64,000 nt of DNA from Siphonodentalium dalli (GCA_032622095.1 CP136069.1:82730958-82794957); one strand, 5' to 3'. Shown: positions 46,736 to 57,933, counted from the first letter of the stretch. Numbers and translations are program-made. Notes: generated by a model from the letters alone, not told the origin.

Positions 46736-46813
46736 AGAGTGAATTAGCTCGATTTGGCGCATGCGCAAGAGTGCTATCCTATTTAAAGACGAGAGATTGA
46801 CTGCGAAGTAAAA
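46736..46813. repeat. DIRS right inverted terminal repeat
   Basis: 46736-46787 is complementary to 42243-42294. The outer 36 bases (46778-46813) are unique to this end but copied in complement within the internal complementary region. Confidence 0.9.
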
Positions 46814-46834
46814 CTCTGGTCGGCGGACAACAAG

Positions 46835-47235
46835 GAGTTCAATATAAAACATTTTTTTTTTTTTTTTTGAATAGTTGTGTCCCTGGCTCTGATCCTATTT
46901 AACTCAGTGACCCCATTTGAACAAATATGAACCCCAGTCACCCAAGGACACTCCATACCAAATATAAGCTAAATCGGCCCAATGGTTCTTGATTAGTAAT
47001 TCTAAGATTTACTATGGAGGAATTGAGTTATGGCCCTGCTTTTGCAACTATATGACCCAGTGACCTCATTTGAACAAATCTGAATGTGAGTCACCTAGGG
47101 AACATCCACACCAAATATGAACCCATTTGGTCTTATGGTTTCAGAAGAAGAAGATGTTTAAAGAATTGTTGAGGGACGGATGGACGACGAGTGACGACTA
47201 TAGCTCCACCGGAGACTTCGTCTCAGGTGAGCTAA
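46835..47235 (+). repeat. Family Z fragment with intact 3' hairpin
   Basis: After a T run (46852-46868), two Z units (TTTAACTCAGTGACCCCATT, CCAAATATAAGC) lead to GGACGGATGGACGACGA and the 3' end TAGCTCCACC GGAGAC TTC GTCTC AGGTGAGCTAA, a complete hairpin whose outer arms are TAGCTC and GAGCTA. Confidence 0.7.
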
Positions 47236-47435
47236 AAAACGTGTTATCGGTGCTCGGACAAGTCCGTTCCACGATCCGCATTTTTCAGTCACATGTTGCT
47301 TAATAAAACAATTTATTCCAATTTTTTTTAGTAAATTTAAAGAACAACCATATGTAAGTCAATTATATCAATCATAGTAGATACATGTTTGAATGCACTG
47401 TCCGATTCAACAGAGCAGTGAGATATTACACTAAC

Positions 47436-47523
47436 CTTATTATTCAGCAAGATATCTCTGATCTCAACCAGATCACCTTTGGTGAATACGAAGCCAACAT
47501 TGCCCCTGATGGCTGGCAGCAAC
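47436..47523 (-). CDS. RPLP0: RPLP0 coding exon ([15 protein letters not shown]...)
   Basis: The split AAG codon from the previous exon is completed, then [29 protein letters not shown]. The human segment [29 protein letters not shown] aligns without gaps. Acceptor CTACAG, donor AAG|GTTAGT, phase 0 outgoing. It is part of the N-terminal rRNA-binding domain. Confidence 0.97.
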
Positions 47524-47923
47524 CTGTAGGTTGAAGCATCAACATAAATTTTACAATAGATCACTTCGTCTTTCGTCTTATAGAACCGAAGGGTGAAAGT
47601 GAAATAATTTATTGCCAGTTTGATTTCATAAGGAATTTTACGTAACAAAGAAAGGACAAAGACTGAGGTAAAAGCTGGGAATCCGAGGAACATACAACAA
47701 AATAATTGTGCATAATTTGTGACTTAGGCCATTCAAATTAGTCATGATTATGTCTTTCTCCTCTGAATAACAACCCTATTTAAATTCTGGAAATATTCAC
47801 CAGGCAGTAAAAAGTGTAGCATTTTGCTAATCAAATGTGGGCCATTGCTATACAATTTAATATTTCCTATACCATGTTTCTGCCAATTGTATATTGTTAA
47901 GAACTCGATAAAGTTACATGTAG

Positions 47924-48974
47924 TAGAGCTGGGACGGTTATGGGTTTTTCGTGACCGGTTATGAACGGCAAAAAACCGCGATTAACCGGTTAACCACATA
48001 TTATAGGTACTATTATGGGTGGGTAAGCCCAGTATGCAGAACGGCGATGATTGTGATGCTCACTGACATGGCAAGTTTGAGAACGGCTCCTGCCCATTAT
48101 ACAAAGAAGTTGTCACCCATGACACACATAATCACATACCGGTACTGTAAAAACATATTTTTCGTGTTCAGTGACAACGTAGACCTATGTGTTCCTACAT
48201 GTGGCCAAACACAAAGAACTGGCCTCTTGGTTATGTAAACACACAGTGGGTATCATAATGGAGCAGAAGGGGGAACTTGTCAATTAACAAAAATGTCTTC
48301 CAAACTGCGTCAACTTTATTCACTCGAAACCAAAATATTCAAACACGTGCTTTTGTATACGTTTTAGCATTCGGCAAACCTCGTCAGATTCCGTCACCGT
48401 TTGCCCCCAGAGGTCACAGGTCGAGGAGTTCAGAATGCCGTTTTAGTAGAAATACAACTGCCTTGTCAGTGCTGTTAAATAATTACACTCACTGGCTTTT
48501 GTTAAACATGCAATTAGTCGCCATGTATGTAGACAATGGATGACGAATAAAGCGCCGGGCTTATTGTTTTCCTAATCAGTCCTAATCGGATTAAATCGGA
48601 ACATTGATATAAACTATAGTCAGACTATAGATAACCCACATTGCCGCTTACATAATAACCAGGGCATTCCTGACTCCAAGCATACACTTTGGGAACAAGA
48701 CGGCTGTCCTTTGATGTTTCGTTTTGACGTCGCCAGGCTGTTAAATGTAGCCTTCAAAGAGACGACACACCGCGTTTGATGTTGTTCCGTCAATCTCGGA
48801 TTCATTTTAATTGACGGAGACAGATTAACCCTCTTATAGCCAGTTATAGCTGACCATCACAGTGATCATACACTATAATAGTGATGTTACGGTTAACCGA
48901 CCACGGCAAATCCGTGACCGGTCACGGCCATAGTTGGTGGTTAACCGGTTAACCGCATAACCGTCCCAGCTCTA
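47924..48974. mobile_element. hAT-type MITE with 8-bp target duplication
   Basis: Inverted ends TAGAGCTGGGACGGTTATG and CATAACCGTCCCAGCTCTA are exactly complementary. The 8 bp ACATGTAG is duplicated at 47916-47923 and 48975-48982, the defining hAT mark. Subterminal regions hold repeated GGTTAACCGGTTAACC and GTGACCGGT motifs. 1,051 bp with no transposase domain. It lies in the RPLP0 intron between 47523 and 50120. Confidence 0.9.
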
Positions 48975-48982
48975 ACATGTAG

Positions 48983-50119
48983 TTGCTCTTTTATATTCCA
49001 AACCATTTTTGGCCAACAGTGTCAATTCTTCTACTGATAATTACTTGTCTGGAGGTAGAGAAGAGATGATATTTTGGAACTCTCTTCAAAATAGCTAGAG
49101 TAAGAAAACACACTTTATGACTTATATTTGCTGTTTTTCTGCGCAAATAACAGGAGTTTCCACAAACAACCTGCTTCAAACATTAAAAACATTATGGACT
49201 AGTTCGGTTGAAACTGATCAGTTAGTATTCAGGCGCTAATGCCAACTGTAGGTATGTAGCATTCTACTACATAGCCAAAAATCTCAAGCAATTCGACTGT
49301 AGCACTCCAGAGAAAATATCGTCTGAACCATGCTCAATTATAAATAATTGTTTGATTTGGGACACAATATTTACTTCGATTCAGGACGCTAACTATCAAT
49401 AAACTAAAGAAAACAATTTTGCCATCCCGAGTCAATGCATTTAATTAATATATAAGAATGATGTGGGTTATCAATTTGGATACAATATTTCTAAAAATAA
49501 CTTGGTAGCAAGATTATTCTTCATTTCTATTTGATCACCCAGTCACCCTGCCTGGGTGACTTTAAAGAGGAAGCTCACAAAAATCTCTTTAGAAAGTTTC
49601 ATTTTGCCATACAGCAATTGGTTTTATAAAAAATAATAAATTTTTAGATGGCCGAGTGGCTTCTCAATTTTCCAATGCGAAACAAAGATGTTGTTTTAAA
49701 CCCCAATGTTCACATATTTTTTGCAAATGAGATCAGCGCATGTCAAGGTTTAAATAAGTCTTAACAGTGGTTGCAAATGTCATTGAATCAACTGTAGTTA
49801 GCCGCATGTCATCAGCTAGAACGGTAATTGCGGTTTAGATAATTTTCCGAGCACGGACTGACTACAGTTGACTTTGAACATTCTGATCTTTTTGTGATGA
49901 GTTTTGTGATAACTTCTCGAGCTAGAAATCTTCTGAAGCTATGTTTCTTGAGGATTAGCCCAACCCCAAGATATGGTGAATTACTTCAACTTTTAAATCA
50001 AAGCAGAAAATAAATAAACATCCCATACTATTACTTAACTAATGAATGTCTACATGTAGCTTTCCAAGATGTTCATACGGAACTAGAACAAGCTTTTTAT
50101 GAATTGCATAACTACTCAC
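48983..50119. other. RPLP0 intron, no repeat family or gene recognised
   Basis: Largely plain AT-rich intron. One small hairpin (TCACCCAG / CTGGGTGA, about 49535-49560) is visible. No snoRNA-like box pairing convinced me here. Confidence 0.5.
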
Positions 50120-50195
50120 TTTTCGAGAGATGGATTGTTCTCGAGATGACCACGGAGAGCCTTCCGCATCATTGTGTTCTTGCCCATTAGAACAA
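50120..50195 (-). CDS. RPLP0: RPLP0 coding exon ([15 protein letters not shown]...)
   Basis: TT completes the GTT codon begun in the previous exon. [18 protein letters not shown] and NNPSLE follow, matching human [22 protein letters not shown]. Acceptor CTTCAG, donor GAAAA|GTGAG, phase 2 outgoing. It forms the rRNA-binding face of P0. Confidence 0.97.
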
Positions 50196-50334
50196 CTGAA
50201 GAGCAATAAAGATACAATAAACTCTCATGAGCTACACAGGTAGCTAAAGAATCCTCCAACTCGTTCTCTTACCGGTATATTAAGTGCGTTATCTCAGACA
50301 GCCCAGGAGGCAAATATTGTCCTTGCAATCTGGC

Positions 50335-50415
50335 CAGTACCAGTGGGTTCAGTCATTTCTGACTCTGGTACAGAATGCCAGACTACTAAACAGTTGGGAG
50401 TCATCATCGATTTGC
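50335..50415 (-). ncRNA. Possible second snoRNA-like segment, copy 1
   Basis: On the minus strand GATGATGA (C-box-like, 50401-50408) is followed about 50 bases later by CTGA (50349-50352). The downstream sequence GAGTCAGAAATGACTGAACC, then CACTGG, is also found at 54497-54528. Copies are conserved mainly between the two boxes, but I could not form a terminal stem or name an rRNA target, so this is only a candidate. Confidence 0.25.
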
Positions 50416-50439
50416 ATTTCATAATAGGAGGGATAGGAT

Positions 50440-51178
50440 CACAAATTTAAGCACAAGACAAATGGTGACCCTGATAAATGTGTTAAATGTCCTGTTGAAA
50501 GATGTGAACAATACATGAGATAAATTGTTGTTGTAATAGGGAATTAATGACCTCTAGCAGATCTCCAGGGAATGTTTATACAAATGTCAGATTTCACTTG
50601 ACATGTGTAGGCATACCCTGCATACAGTTAGAGCCAAAGTAAATGGTTCTTTCTAATGATTCTCTGTTCAGAAATTGAGTAAATATTATTTTTGGGACCA
50701 GGGTGGCAGAAGCAGTGAACTTGAATAAAGGGCCAGGGGCGCAATATATATATATATATATTGAATTGACAATGGAGTTTAACATTTTTTTTTTATAAAT
50801 ATTTTTTGGCCCTGGCCCTGCCCACATTTTACCCAGTGAGCTCATTTGAACAAATCTGAACCACAGTCACCCAAGGATCATTCATACCAAATATGAACCC
50901 ATTTGGCCTGATGGTATTTGAGAAGATGTTTAAAAAAATCACTATGGAGGGAAAGAGTTATGGCCCTGGCTTCGCAACTGTTTGACCCAGTGACCTAATT
51001 TGAACAAATCTGAATTCGAGTCCCCTAGGGAACATCCACACCAAATATGAACCCATTCGGCCTTACGGTTCCAGAGGAGAAGATGTTCAAAGAATTGTTG
51101 ACGGACGGATGGATGGATGGACGGACGGACGAGGAGTGATGACTATAGCTCCACCGGAGACTTCGTCTCAGGTGAGCT
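50440..51178 (+). repeat. Family Z element (5' end lost)
   Basis: Matches 28860-29612. Units with TTTTACCCAGTGAGCTCATT and TTTGACCCAGTGACC, GACGGATGGATGGATGGACGG, then the 3' hairpin TAGCTCCACCGGAGAC / GTCTCAGGTGAGCT. A (TA)n run is at about 50745-50761. Confidence 0.65.
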
Positions 51179-51289
51179 GAGAAGTGCATTGTCATGATTA
51201 TCTCAATTCAAAAATCAGACTACATAGTCAGTAATCACATGTTTTATGGTGGTAAACATCTTATGTTATAATTCATGACAATTTTTCTA

Positions 51290-51375
51290 TTGACAAACTC
51301 TCAGAAAAAAATTAGAGTGTGCGTTGTGTAATATCACTGTACATCAGATAACATTTTCATCATTGAGCATGTCAA
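51290..51375 (-). ncRNA. Intronic box C/D snoRNA, U36/snR47-like, copy 1
   Basis: Sense to RPLP0, in its first visible intron. On the minus strand: stem TTGACA, then CTC, C box ATGATGA (51357-51363), D' CTGA, C'-like GTGATAT, guide CACTCTAATTTTTTT, D box CTGA (51301-51304), GAG and stem TGTCAA. The guide is complementary to AAAAAATTAGAGTG, an invariant 18S rRNA stretch. Pairing the fifth base before the D box places 2'-O-methylation on an adenosine of the A run. From memory this matches human 18S Am668 (U36) and yeast Am619 (snR47). About 86 nt. Confidence 0.8.
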
Positions 51376-52098
51376 ATACTTTCTTCTATAAAAGACAATG
51401 ACCTAAAATAATCACCTATGATATAGCCGAGGACACCGTTATTAAATTTGTTTGCCCATTCCCTACCAAATGTACTAGTAAATGTTTGGGGTAGGTCATC
51501 AAGACGACGACATCCCATCACATAAGATAAATGTAATATCTTACAACCCAATTTATAATGGCATTTTTCAGTTCTTTATAGGAACTGAGAGGCCTGGAAA
51601 CCTGGCGTGAGCAGGTTTCATCACCCATGTACCCACTACGCAAATTGTAAGCTATTTTCACAGACTTAAATTTTAGGAACCAAGTATGTTACAATCGTTT
51701 TTGAAGAGCTAAAGACAAAGGTTTAGCCAGGAGAAAGTTACAATAACTAATCATGTTCACTCAATCAGTTATGATGTAAGAAATGATTGCTACTAATGTC
51801 ATGCCCAACTCCTCAATAAGGCTGACTAATTGTCTTTTGATGTTCCTGCACAGTGCTGTCAACTCAGAGATAGTCGGTCATTCGCACAAATATAACTGCC
51901 ATGATCAGCAAGGCACCAAAATTGTACATCATAAAAAATAAATAGGGGCCCATGTTGTTTAAGATTTCATGGAAATTATAAGTACTTGGAACATGGAAGT
52001 TGAATTGTTTTGTTTGGACAACACAATTATTCCAAAATTTACACAATCCAGGAATTGCACATGGATGAGGGTGATTTTTAACCCTCCTGGATTTTTCA

Positions 52099-52719
52099 AT
52101 GAAAGTGTCAATGAATCTGTAGCTCAACTTGGAGAGGGGATGTCATACATCAGTCAATGGAGTGAAAAGGAAAATGGAAAGTTTAAGCAATAGCAGAGAT
52201 AAAACTGAAGAGCAGTATGAGGTTTGAGATCAATTGGATGAAAAAATGCTGGCTCTTGGGTGTGCTTTAGTATTTAGTCATGCAAAGAGTCAAGTCCGAG
52301 ATGGCTGCTGGTGGCCATGTAAATTTTCATAAGAACTGACTGCTCACATCTGGAGGTCACCACGAAGATCCATATGAAATTTGGTGACGATTGGATGAGG
52401 GATGTGTGGACAAAGGATTTAATCATGCAAAGAGTAAAATTCAAGATGGCCAATGGCAGCCATGTTTTTAACACAATTTTGAAAATATTGATGATCTGAC
52501 GAGGGATGTGGTCTGTAGGGTGTGCCAAAGATTTAGTTATGCAGAGAGTAAAATCTAAGATGGCTGCAGGCGGCCATGTTTTTCACAGAAGATCACAATA
52601 AATGTAGCCTGTTGGGTGTGCTAAAGGAAATTTTTGATGGGACACATTGACAGAATGATGCGCACACAGGCACCAACCCATGGCAATGGATCAAACTTGA
52701 CTTTGTCAAGTTGAGCTAA
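52099..52719 (+). mobile_element. Family S element, complete, short
   Basis: 5' AAAGTGTCAATGAATCTG, TAGCTCAACTTGG. About four units (CAAGATGGC, GGCAGCCATGTTTTTA). 3' GACAGAATGATGCGCACAC, hairpin AACTTGAC TTT GTCAAGTT, GAGCTAA. The terminal stem differs in sequence from other S copies but pairs. Confidence 0.75.
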
Positions 52720-52995
52720 AAATCCAGCACCAAACTGATAACTATGGTAAGAAAAACCACATCATATTTGTGAAATCATACATATGTGACAATGGATCCC
52801 AGGGTACAGATCACTCATTATAGTAAGTCCCATGACTACTATTAAGGATACACCCACAATGTAATTGGATTACATTAAGAGTAGTCCTATTAACAATTCA
52901 GTTCTTTCTAGAACACCCCCCCCTCAAAGAACATATTTTGATAATATCCCACTACTCTTATTTGTGCCAAATAGAAAACTCGCAAGAATTTGCTA

Positions 52996-53081
52996 TTGAC
53001 AGTCTCTCAGAAAAAAATTAGAGTGTGCTTTGTGTAATATCACTGTACATCAGATAAAATTTTCATCATTGAGCATGTCAA
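52996..53081 (-). ncRNA. Intronic box C/D snoRNA, U36/snR47-like, copy 2
   Basis: Same layout as copy 1: outer stem TTGACA / TGTCAA, inner CTC / GAG, C box 53063-53069, D' CTGA, C'-like GTGATAT, identical guide CACTCTAATTTTTTT, D box 53007-53010. It differs from copy 1 at only a few bases, which lie between functional elements or in the internal loop of the stem. Just beyond its 5' side CTGAGAATGCTTTT equals the 3' end of copy 3, perhaps a relic of another unit. Confidence 0.8.
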
Positions 53082-53138
53082 AAGCATTCTCAGGCAAAAT
53101 AATGACTTGGAAGTTGAGAATTATCACCTGACATATTA

Positions 53139-54068
53139 CAGGGATTCCGCTATACCGGCAGGGGGTCCCTTTGACGGACCCGTTCCCCTAGCCAAGTTTT
53201 CCCCTAGCAAAGTTTTTCTCTGATTTTCCCCGGACGCATTCCCCTCCCAGGGCCCTTGAACCCTTTGTTTTAATGCAAACTCCTTGAAAACCCTGGAATT
53301 TCGTGTAACCGTAAAACCTTCAGTATATCGATTCGTAATATATAGCCGGAAACGATATATTTTGTGTACGATGCGAATGCGATATTTGTGACGTAACTCT
53401 ACCAATGAAGCGTCATAGCTTCGTTGGTTACCAAGTACAAATCTTTATATAGCAATTATCTCGAGTCAATATCAATTGTGTGACCCCCCTCTCCCGCCCA
53501 ATGAAGCATCATAGCCAACACTTTCCCGCCGATAGCAGCAATTCTCTCGAGGTAATTTCAATTGTGTGACCCCAAATGATTGAATGCAACAACAAAATAG
53601 TTCCGAGCTTTTTAAACCAGTGTTCGTAGATCGAATGAATTTTTAAAAGACGAGTGAATGTTACTGTTGGTCATGAACTTCCCTTGATGACTTGGCGAGG
53701 CACCTCCTCAAGAGTATAGTTGACTTTTAACTGGTACGAAATATCATAGTACATTTAATTATTCTACCCACCGGAAATAAAAAATAAATCTAAATTTAGT
53801 CTCAGTTAAAAGTTTGTTTTTATTTCACTCAGTTCAACCACAATAATGTGGTTAATCAACTTAATTGACTGACTGTTGTATCACATAATTGTTACATTTC
53901 TTGTTTTAATTTTGAGAATGTATACATACCAGAATTATAATCGTAATTCGCGTTCTGCTGGACAATGCATTTCTAGTGTTGCACTTTTCTAAATTTTCGA
54001 AGCAGGTGTTCGTGTTTTCCCCTATCTACAAACCGGCCCCATTCCCCTACCCCCTAGCGGAAACACTG
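53139..54068. mobile_element. hAT-like MITE related to the 9187 element
   Basis: Inverted ends CAGGGATTCCGCTA and TAGCGGAAACACTG (11 of 14 positions pair). CATATTA occurs on both flanks (53132-53138 and 54069-54075), a 7-base duplication, perhaps a decayed 8 bp one. Subterminal CCCCTAGC repeats are present at both ends. The stretches 53250-53310 and about 53450-53610 match, in reverse orientation, the right half of the element at 9187-10384. No transposase. Confidence 0.65.
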
Positions 54069-54489
54069 CATATTATGGCTGAGGGGAAACTGACACCACA
54101 ATAGTTACCAGCTGTGCATATTCAGGTTTCAACAACCACCACTGCACAAAATAGAGTTTGACTAATTTATTCACTAAAGTCGTGGCATCATGAATAAGGT
54201 TTTCTTTGTGCTAAATTAAAAAAATATATTTTATTGATATACAAAGTTCTAGTAAAAGTTAAACTCATGGCACCCAAAACCTTTGCACGGGTTTGAATAT
54301 GGTCTAGATCAGTCCCTGTATGGCACTTCTCCAAAGTCTTTCTATTCCTTACTTGTGTGGAGTGGATTAAATTTATTATTGAATGGCCCCCTCCCCGAGA
54401 TGCAGTGAAATACATGCTAGAACATGAGTAATAATCATAATCTTGAGTGCTCAGACAGCCATTTATAGGCAAACATCTTCAAAAGAACT

Positions 54490-54570
54490 TGACGATGCCA
54501 GTGGGTTCAGTCATTTCTGACTCTGACACCTAGTGCCAAGCTGTTCAGATGACAAGATCATCATTGCACC
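54490..54570 (-). ncRNA. Possible second snoRNA-like segment, copy 2
   Basis: On the minus strand CAATGATGA (C-box-like, 54558-54564), CATCTGAAC (D'-like), then GAGTCAGAAATGACTGAACC with CTGA at 54507-54510, shared with 50335-50415. It is in the same intron and orientation as the stronger snoRNA candidates, but lacks a terminal stem. Confidence 0.25.
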
Positions 54571-54651
54571 TCTAACTTGCATGATGAGTAATACAATGTG
54601 CATTCTATATATACTAAGTCTTAAAAACCCAAACCAGTAAATATCTGGAAA

Positions 54652-54689
<38 letters not shown>
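54652..54689 (+). repeat. 38-base poly(G) run
   Basis: An uninterrupted run of 38 G. Such runs can form G-quadruplexes and are error-prone in sequencing, so its length may be inexact. A shorter 18-G run lies at 911-928. Confidence 0.9.
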
Positions 54690-54691
<2 letters not shown>

Positions 54692-55098
54692 AGCATGGAA
54701 AATGAAGAAAGGCCAAAAACAATTGTTTAATAGGCAATGTTTTTCAAATCGATCTAGTGCAGATATTGAATGTTGGCATACATTAATTGTTTTATTGTCT
54801 AGCCATTTTATTTCAGCCTCCTTTATTAATCATTCCGTAATTGAGTAGTCATCTACATGGAGACCAACCATTGTCTCATAGTTCAAATTTTGTTCCCCTC
54901 CAATTTGCATTGATAAAAACTTGATTATTACAGACACATTCCGTATTTGAATGCCACGCTGTTTGGCATTTCCTGTGAAGTCTATCAATCAAAATATAAA
55001 CTCGGAACCAGAACAATTCTTTCAATATGAAATCAGTGGATCCTTAATGTTAGTAAAGTTCCTCTTGAAATTCACACGCTTCAAATAGAAATTGTTAA

Positions 55099-57933
55099 CA
55101 AGAGCTACGCTGGGCATGCAAAATACGCCCTCTCTGGGGAAAAAAAGGGGCATAACTCTTGGTAAAAATTGGCGGACGGAACTCAAATTTGAACTTGACC
55201 TGTGTTTTGGTGGGAGAAAGTAATATACCAAATTATCATTGAATCCGATAAGCTCTAGTAAAGTTATCATCCGGACAACAAATTTCAGGGATTTTCTAAG
55301 TCAAATTACGTCAAAAAAGGGGCCATAACTCTCGCAAACATTATCGGATTAAAACGAAATTCGGACTTGATCTGTATTTCGATATATGTAATCCACAAAA
55401 AAAACGGGTTTTGCGTATAAACATTCCAAAATCGAGTTATCATCCGGAAACCAAAAAACATAAGAAAAAATGAATTTTCTGAGTCGAACGAGAGGCCGAT
55501 CACGATCGGCAGATGTTTAACCCATACCTTGGCGATACTGATTAGCTATTTTAATAGATTCTTACACCAACCTTTTCATGAGTGCAAAAAAATCAACAAT
55601 TCACACCTTACTATTGAGGTCACAAGTGGAATCAGACTTACTGGGCACCTTGCTCACATATGCACAATAGGAACATGGATATGGCAATCAATTTCAACCA
55701 GATATGTCTTATAGAGTGATAAAGCTAATTAAGCTAAATCCATAGTCAGAAAGATGCACCATAGCTGTTTTTATTATGTTTTTTGTTAGTTGCATATTAA
55801 AAATTCATGGGATCATTTAGATGGTAGAAAAGGGTTAATATTTCCCATTTAAAAAATCAATACATGAACCACTGTACAAGTGAGGGATGTATAGACTTGG
55901 ATATAAAATTATTGATAATGATTGGATATAAAATATTTTAATGCTGAATTTTTAGATAGCTAGAGGTATATGTACTAGTATGAGATTGGTCAGATTGAAA
56001 ATAAGATTCATTACATTGGATAGCATACTGTATGACCATGGATTGGAATGGGTAGGGTTAATTTTCTTCTAAGCTGAACATTGGAAAGATGTAATTTATG
56101 CAACAGCGGAAATATAATTTATGGTTAATTTTATCAAACCAATCGATCCCAAAATCTAAACAAGTGAAGAATGCATCAACATGGATGCAATTATATATAG
56201 TGATCATGTAAAGAATATCTAGTTACTAGTATCACATTGTGTCAACAGGATTGGTGGAGATGTTAATATTTTTAAGCAAATCAACCATATGACTCTCAAT
56301 ATGCAGGTTAGGGGTGTGTTATCATAAACTATGCCAAGAACTATAAATAAAATAAATGGAAATATTTGAGTTATGAAATCGGATAGAATAGGGTTAATCT
56401 TATCCAAACTAATGAACTGATAAACACAAAAAAGTCTATAAAAAGCATGTCATTGGATTTAGCAAAACCCACACAACAAGCCAGTCCCTAATGTCATGAA
56501 GACTATATAGACAGCAGATACCTATGTGGAAGTTAATGACCTCTGGCCATCACTGTCATATTCATTTTATTTATACAGTAGAGTGAGGCTTGAGATCAGA
56601 TTATAGGAATGTGAGACTTAAATAAACAAACACTGCACACAGCCCAGATGCTGTGACAAGCTTCTCCAGAGATGAGCTCAATTATTCACTTAGTGTTATT
56701 TGTCTGTCTCCAACTAGCATTGGCTAAGGAGAACCCCTAAACACTCTGTGAGCCATGGTATTTATCTAATGTGAAGCTAAAGAGAAACTCATTTCCAATA
56801 AGACACTGGCTGTGTAATAAGATCTCCTCTGCTAAGCTGACTGCCTGCAGGCATTAATTAGATTATAAGCTACTTGAATTTTAAATGGCCATAACTCTGT
56901 TAAAATATACCAGATCAAACTCAAATTTGAACCTGATCTGTATTTTGGGGTGAGGACCATATGTACCAAATTTGGTGCTGATCAGAAGAAAAATATTTAA
57001 GTTAACACAGCTTGGATTAAGTCTATTTAAAAACAAGAGCAGAAAGGGTTAACTAAACGATACCAAAAACCATACAGATAAAGAACGTGCTAAGAAAAAC
57101 CTAGGTAAGAAATATGAGGCATATCAGAAGAAAATTGTTTGACTTAGATGCATCAGATAGCATTTGTGTGCAGGGTTAATTTTTTCCAAACCGATCAACC
57201 GATCGATACCAAAAACTATACAGGTGAGGGGTGTGTCATTATAAACCTACATATTAAATATGAAAACAATCGGACAAAAAGTACTTTGGTTACAGCATCG
57301 GATGGCTCATGCCTATGTGCGGATGCAAAGTGTTAATAATTTCTAAACCGATCAACTGATCGATACCAAAAACTATACAGGTGAGGAGTGTGTTATCATA
57401 AACATGCACATAAAATTTTAACACGATCCGATAAAAAATATTCAAGTAATTGAATCGGAAAGCAAGTGTCTACGGACAGACGGACAAACGGACGGACGAA
57501 CGACGGATGGTTGATCCGGACGTCGGCATTATGTGTACCATACATGGTATGGGTACACATAAAAAGGGGCATAACTCTGCCAAAAATGGTCGGACAGAAC
57601 CTAAGTTCGAACTTGACCTGTGTTTTGGTGGGAGAAAGTAATATACCAAATTTGGATTCATTCCGATAAACTATACTAAAGTTATCATCCGGACAACAAA
57701 TTTCAAGGATTTTCTAAGTCAAAAAATGTCAAATAAGGGGCATAACTCCGTGAAAATTGGCGGGCGGAACCCAAATTCGAACTTGAACTTACTTTTCGGC
57801 TGGCTGGCTAATAAACCCACATACCAAATTTTATTAAATTTGGTTCACTCTAACTAAAGTTATCACATGGACAACAGGTTAACGGACGGACAGACCAATA
57901 CTATAATACGGTCTTTTTCAAAAGGGCGTATAA
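55099..57933 (+). mobile_element. Family U rolling-circle-like element with nested X element
   Basis: 5' CAAGAGCTACGCTGGGCATGC, AAAATACGCCC. 3' ACGGACGGACAGACC, ATAATACGGTCTTTTTC, AAAAGGGCGTATAA. The 5' ATACGCCC is complementary to the 3' GGGCGTAT. Units of about 160 bp (GGGGCATAACTC, GAACTTGACCTGTGTTTTGG, GTTATCATCCGGAC) are split at 55487/57560 by an X element. Confidence 0.75.
55487..57560 (+). mobile_element. Family X element nested in family U
   Basis: 5' AACGAGAGG, palindrome GCCGATCACGATCGGC, ATGTTTAACCCATACC. 3' GACGGACAAACGGACGGACG, hairpin GTGTACCATAC / GTATGGGTACAC, ending ACAT. Rejoining the flanks gives GAGTCG | AAAAAGGGGCATAACTC, the normal U unit, so there is no target duplication. 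2,074 bp, no protein coding. Confidence 0.85.

Larger units (their letters stand above)
42169..46813 (-). mobile_element. DIRS-type retrotransposon, apparently intact
   Basis: A 4,645 bp element with non-identical inverted terminal repeats (shared core 42243-42294 / 46736-46787). Its three long overlapping ORFs read on the minus strand in the order gag-like, RT-RNase H and tyrosine recombinase, followed by an internal complementary region. Such elements replicate through a circular intermediate and integrate with the recombinase, without target duplication. The flanks GGGGCATAA | CTCTGGTCGG join into a normal family U unit (GGGGCATAACTCTG), confirming the limits and the absence of a duplication. 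Nothing in the ORFs is visibly broken, so this is probably a recent insertion. Confidence 0.93.

Noticed and set aside
48277-48543. 88-residue ORF inside the hAT MITE
   Set aside because: No transposase motif; composition is that of random sequence between the terminal repeats.
49720-49830. CTGATGA/CTGA pair in the intron between 47523 and 50120
   Set aside because: Boxes fit poorly and the flanks do not pair.
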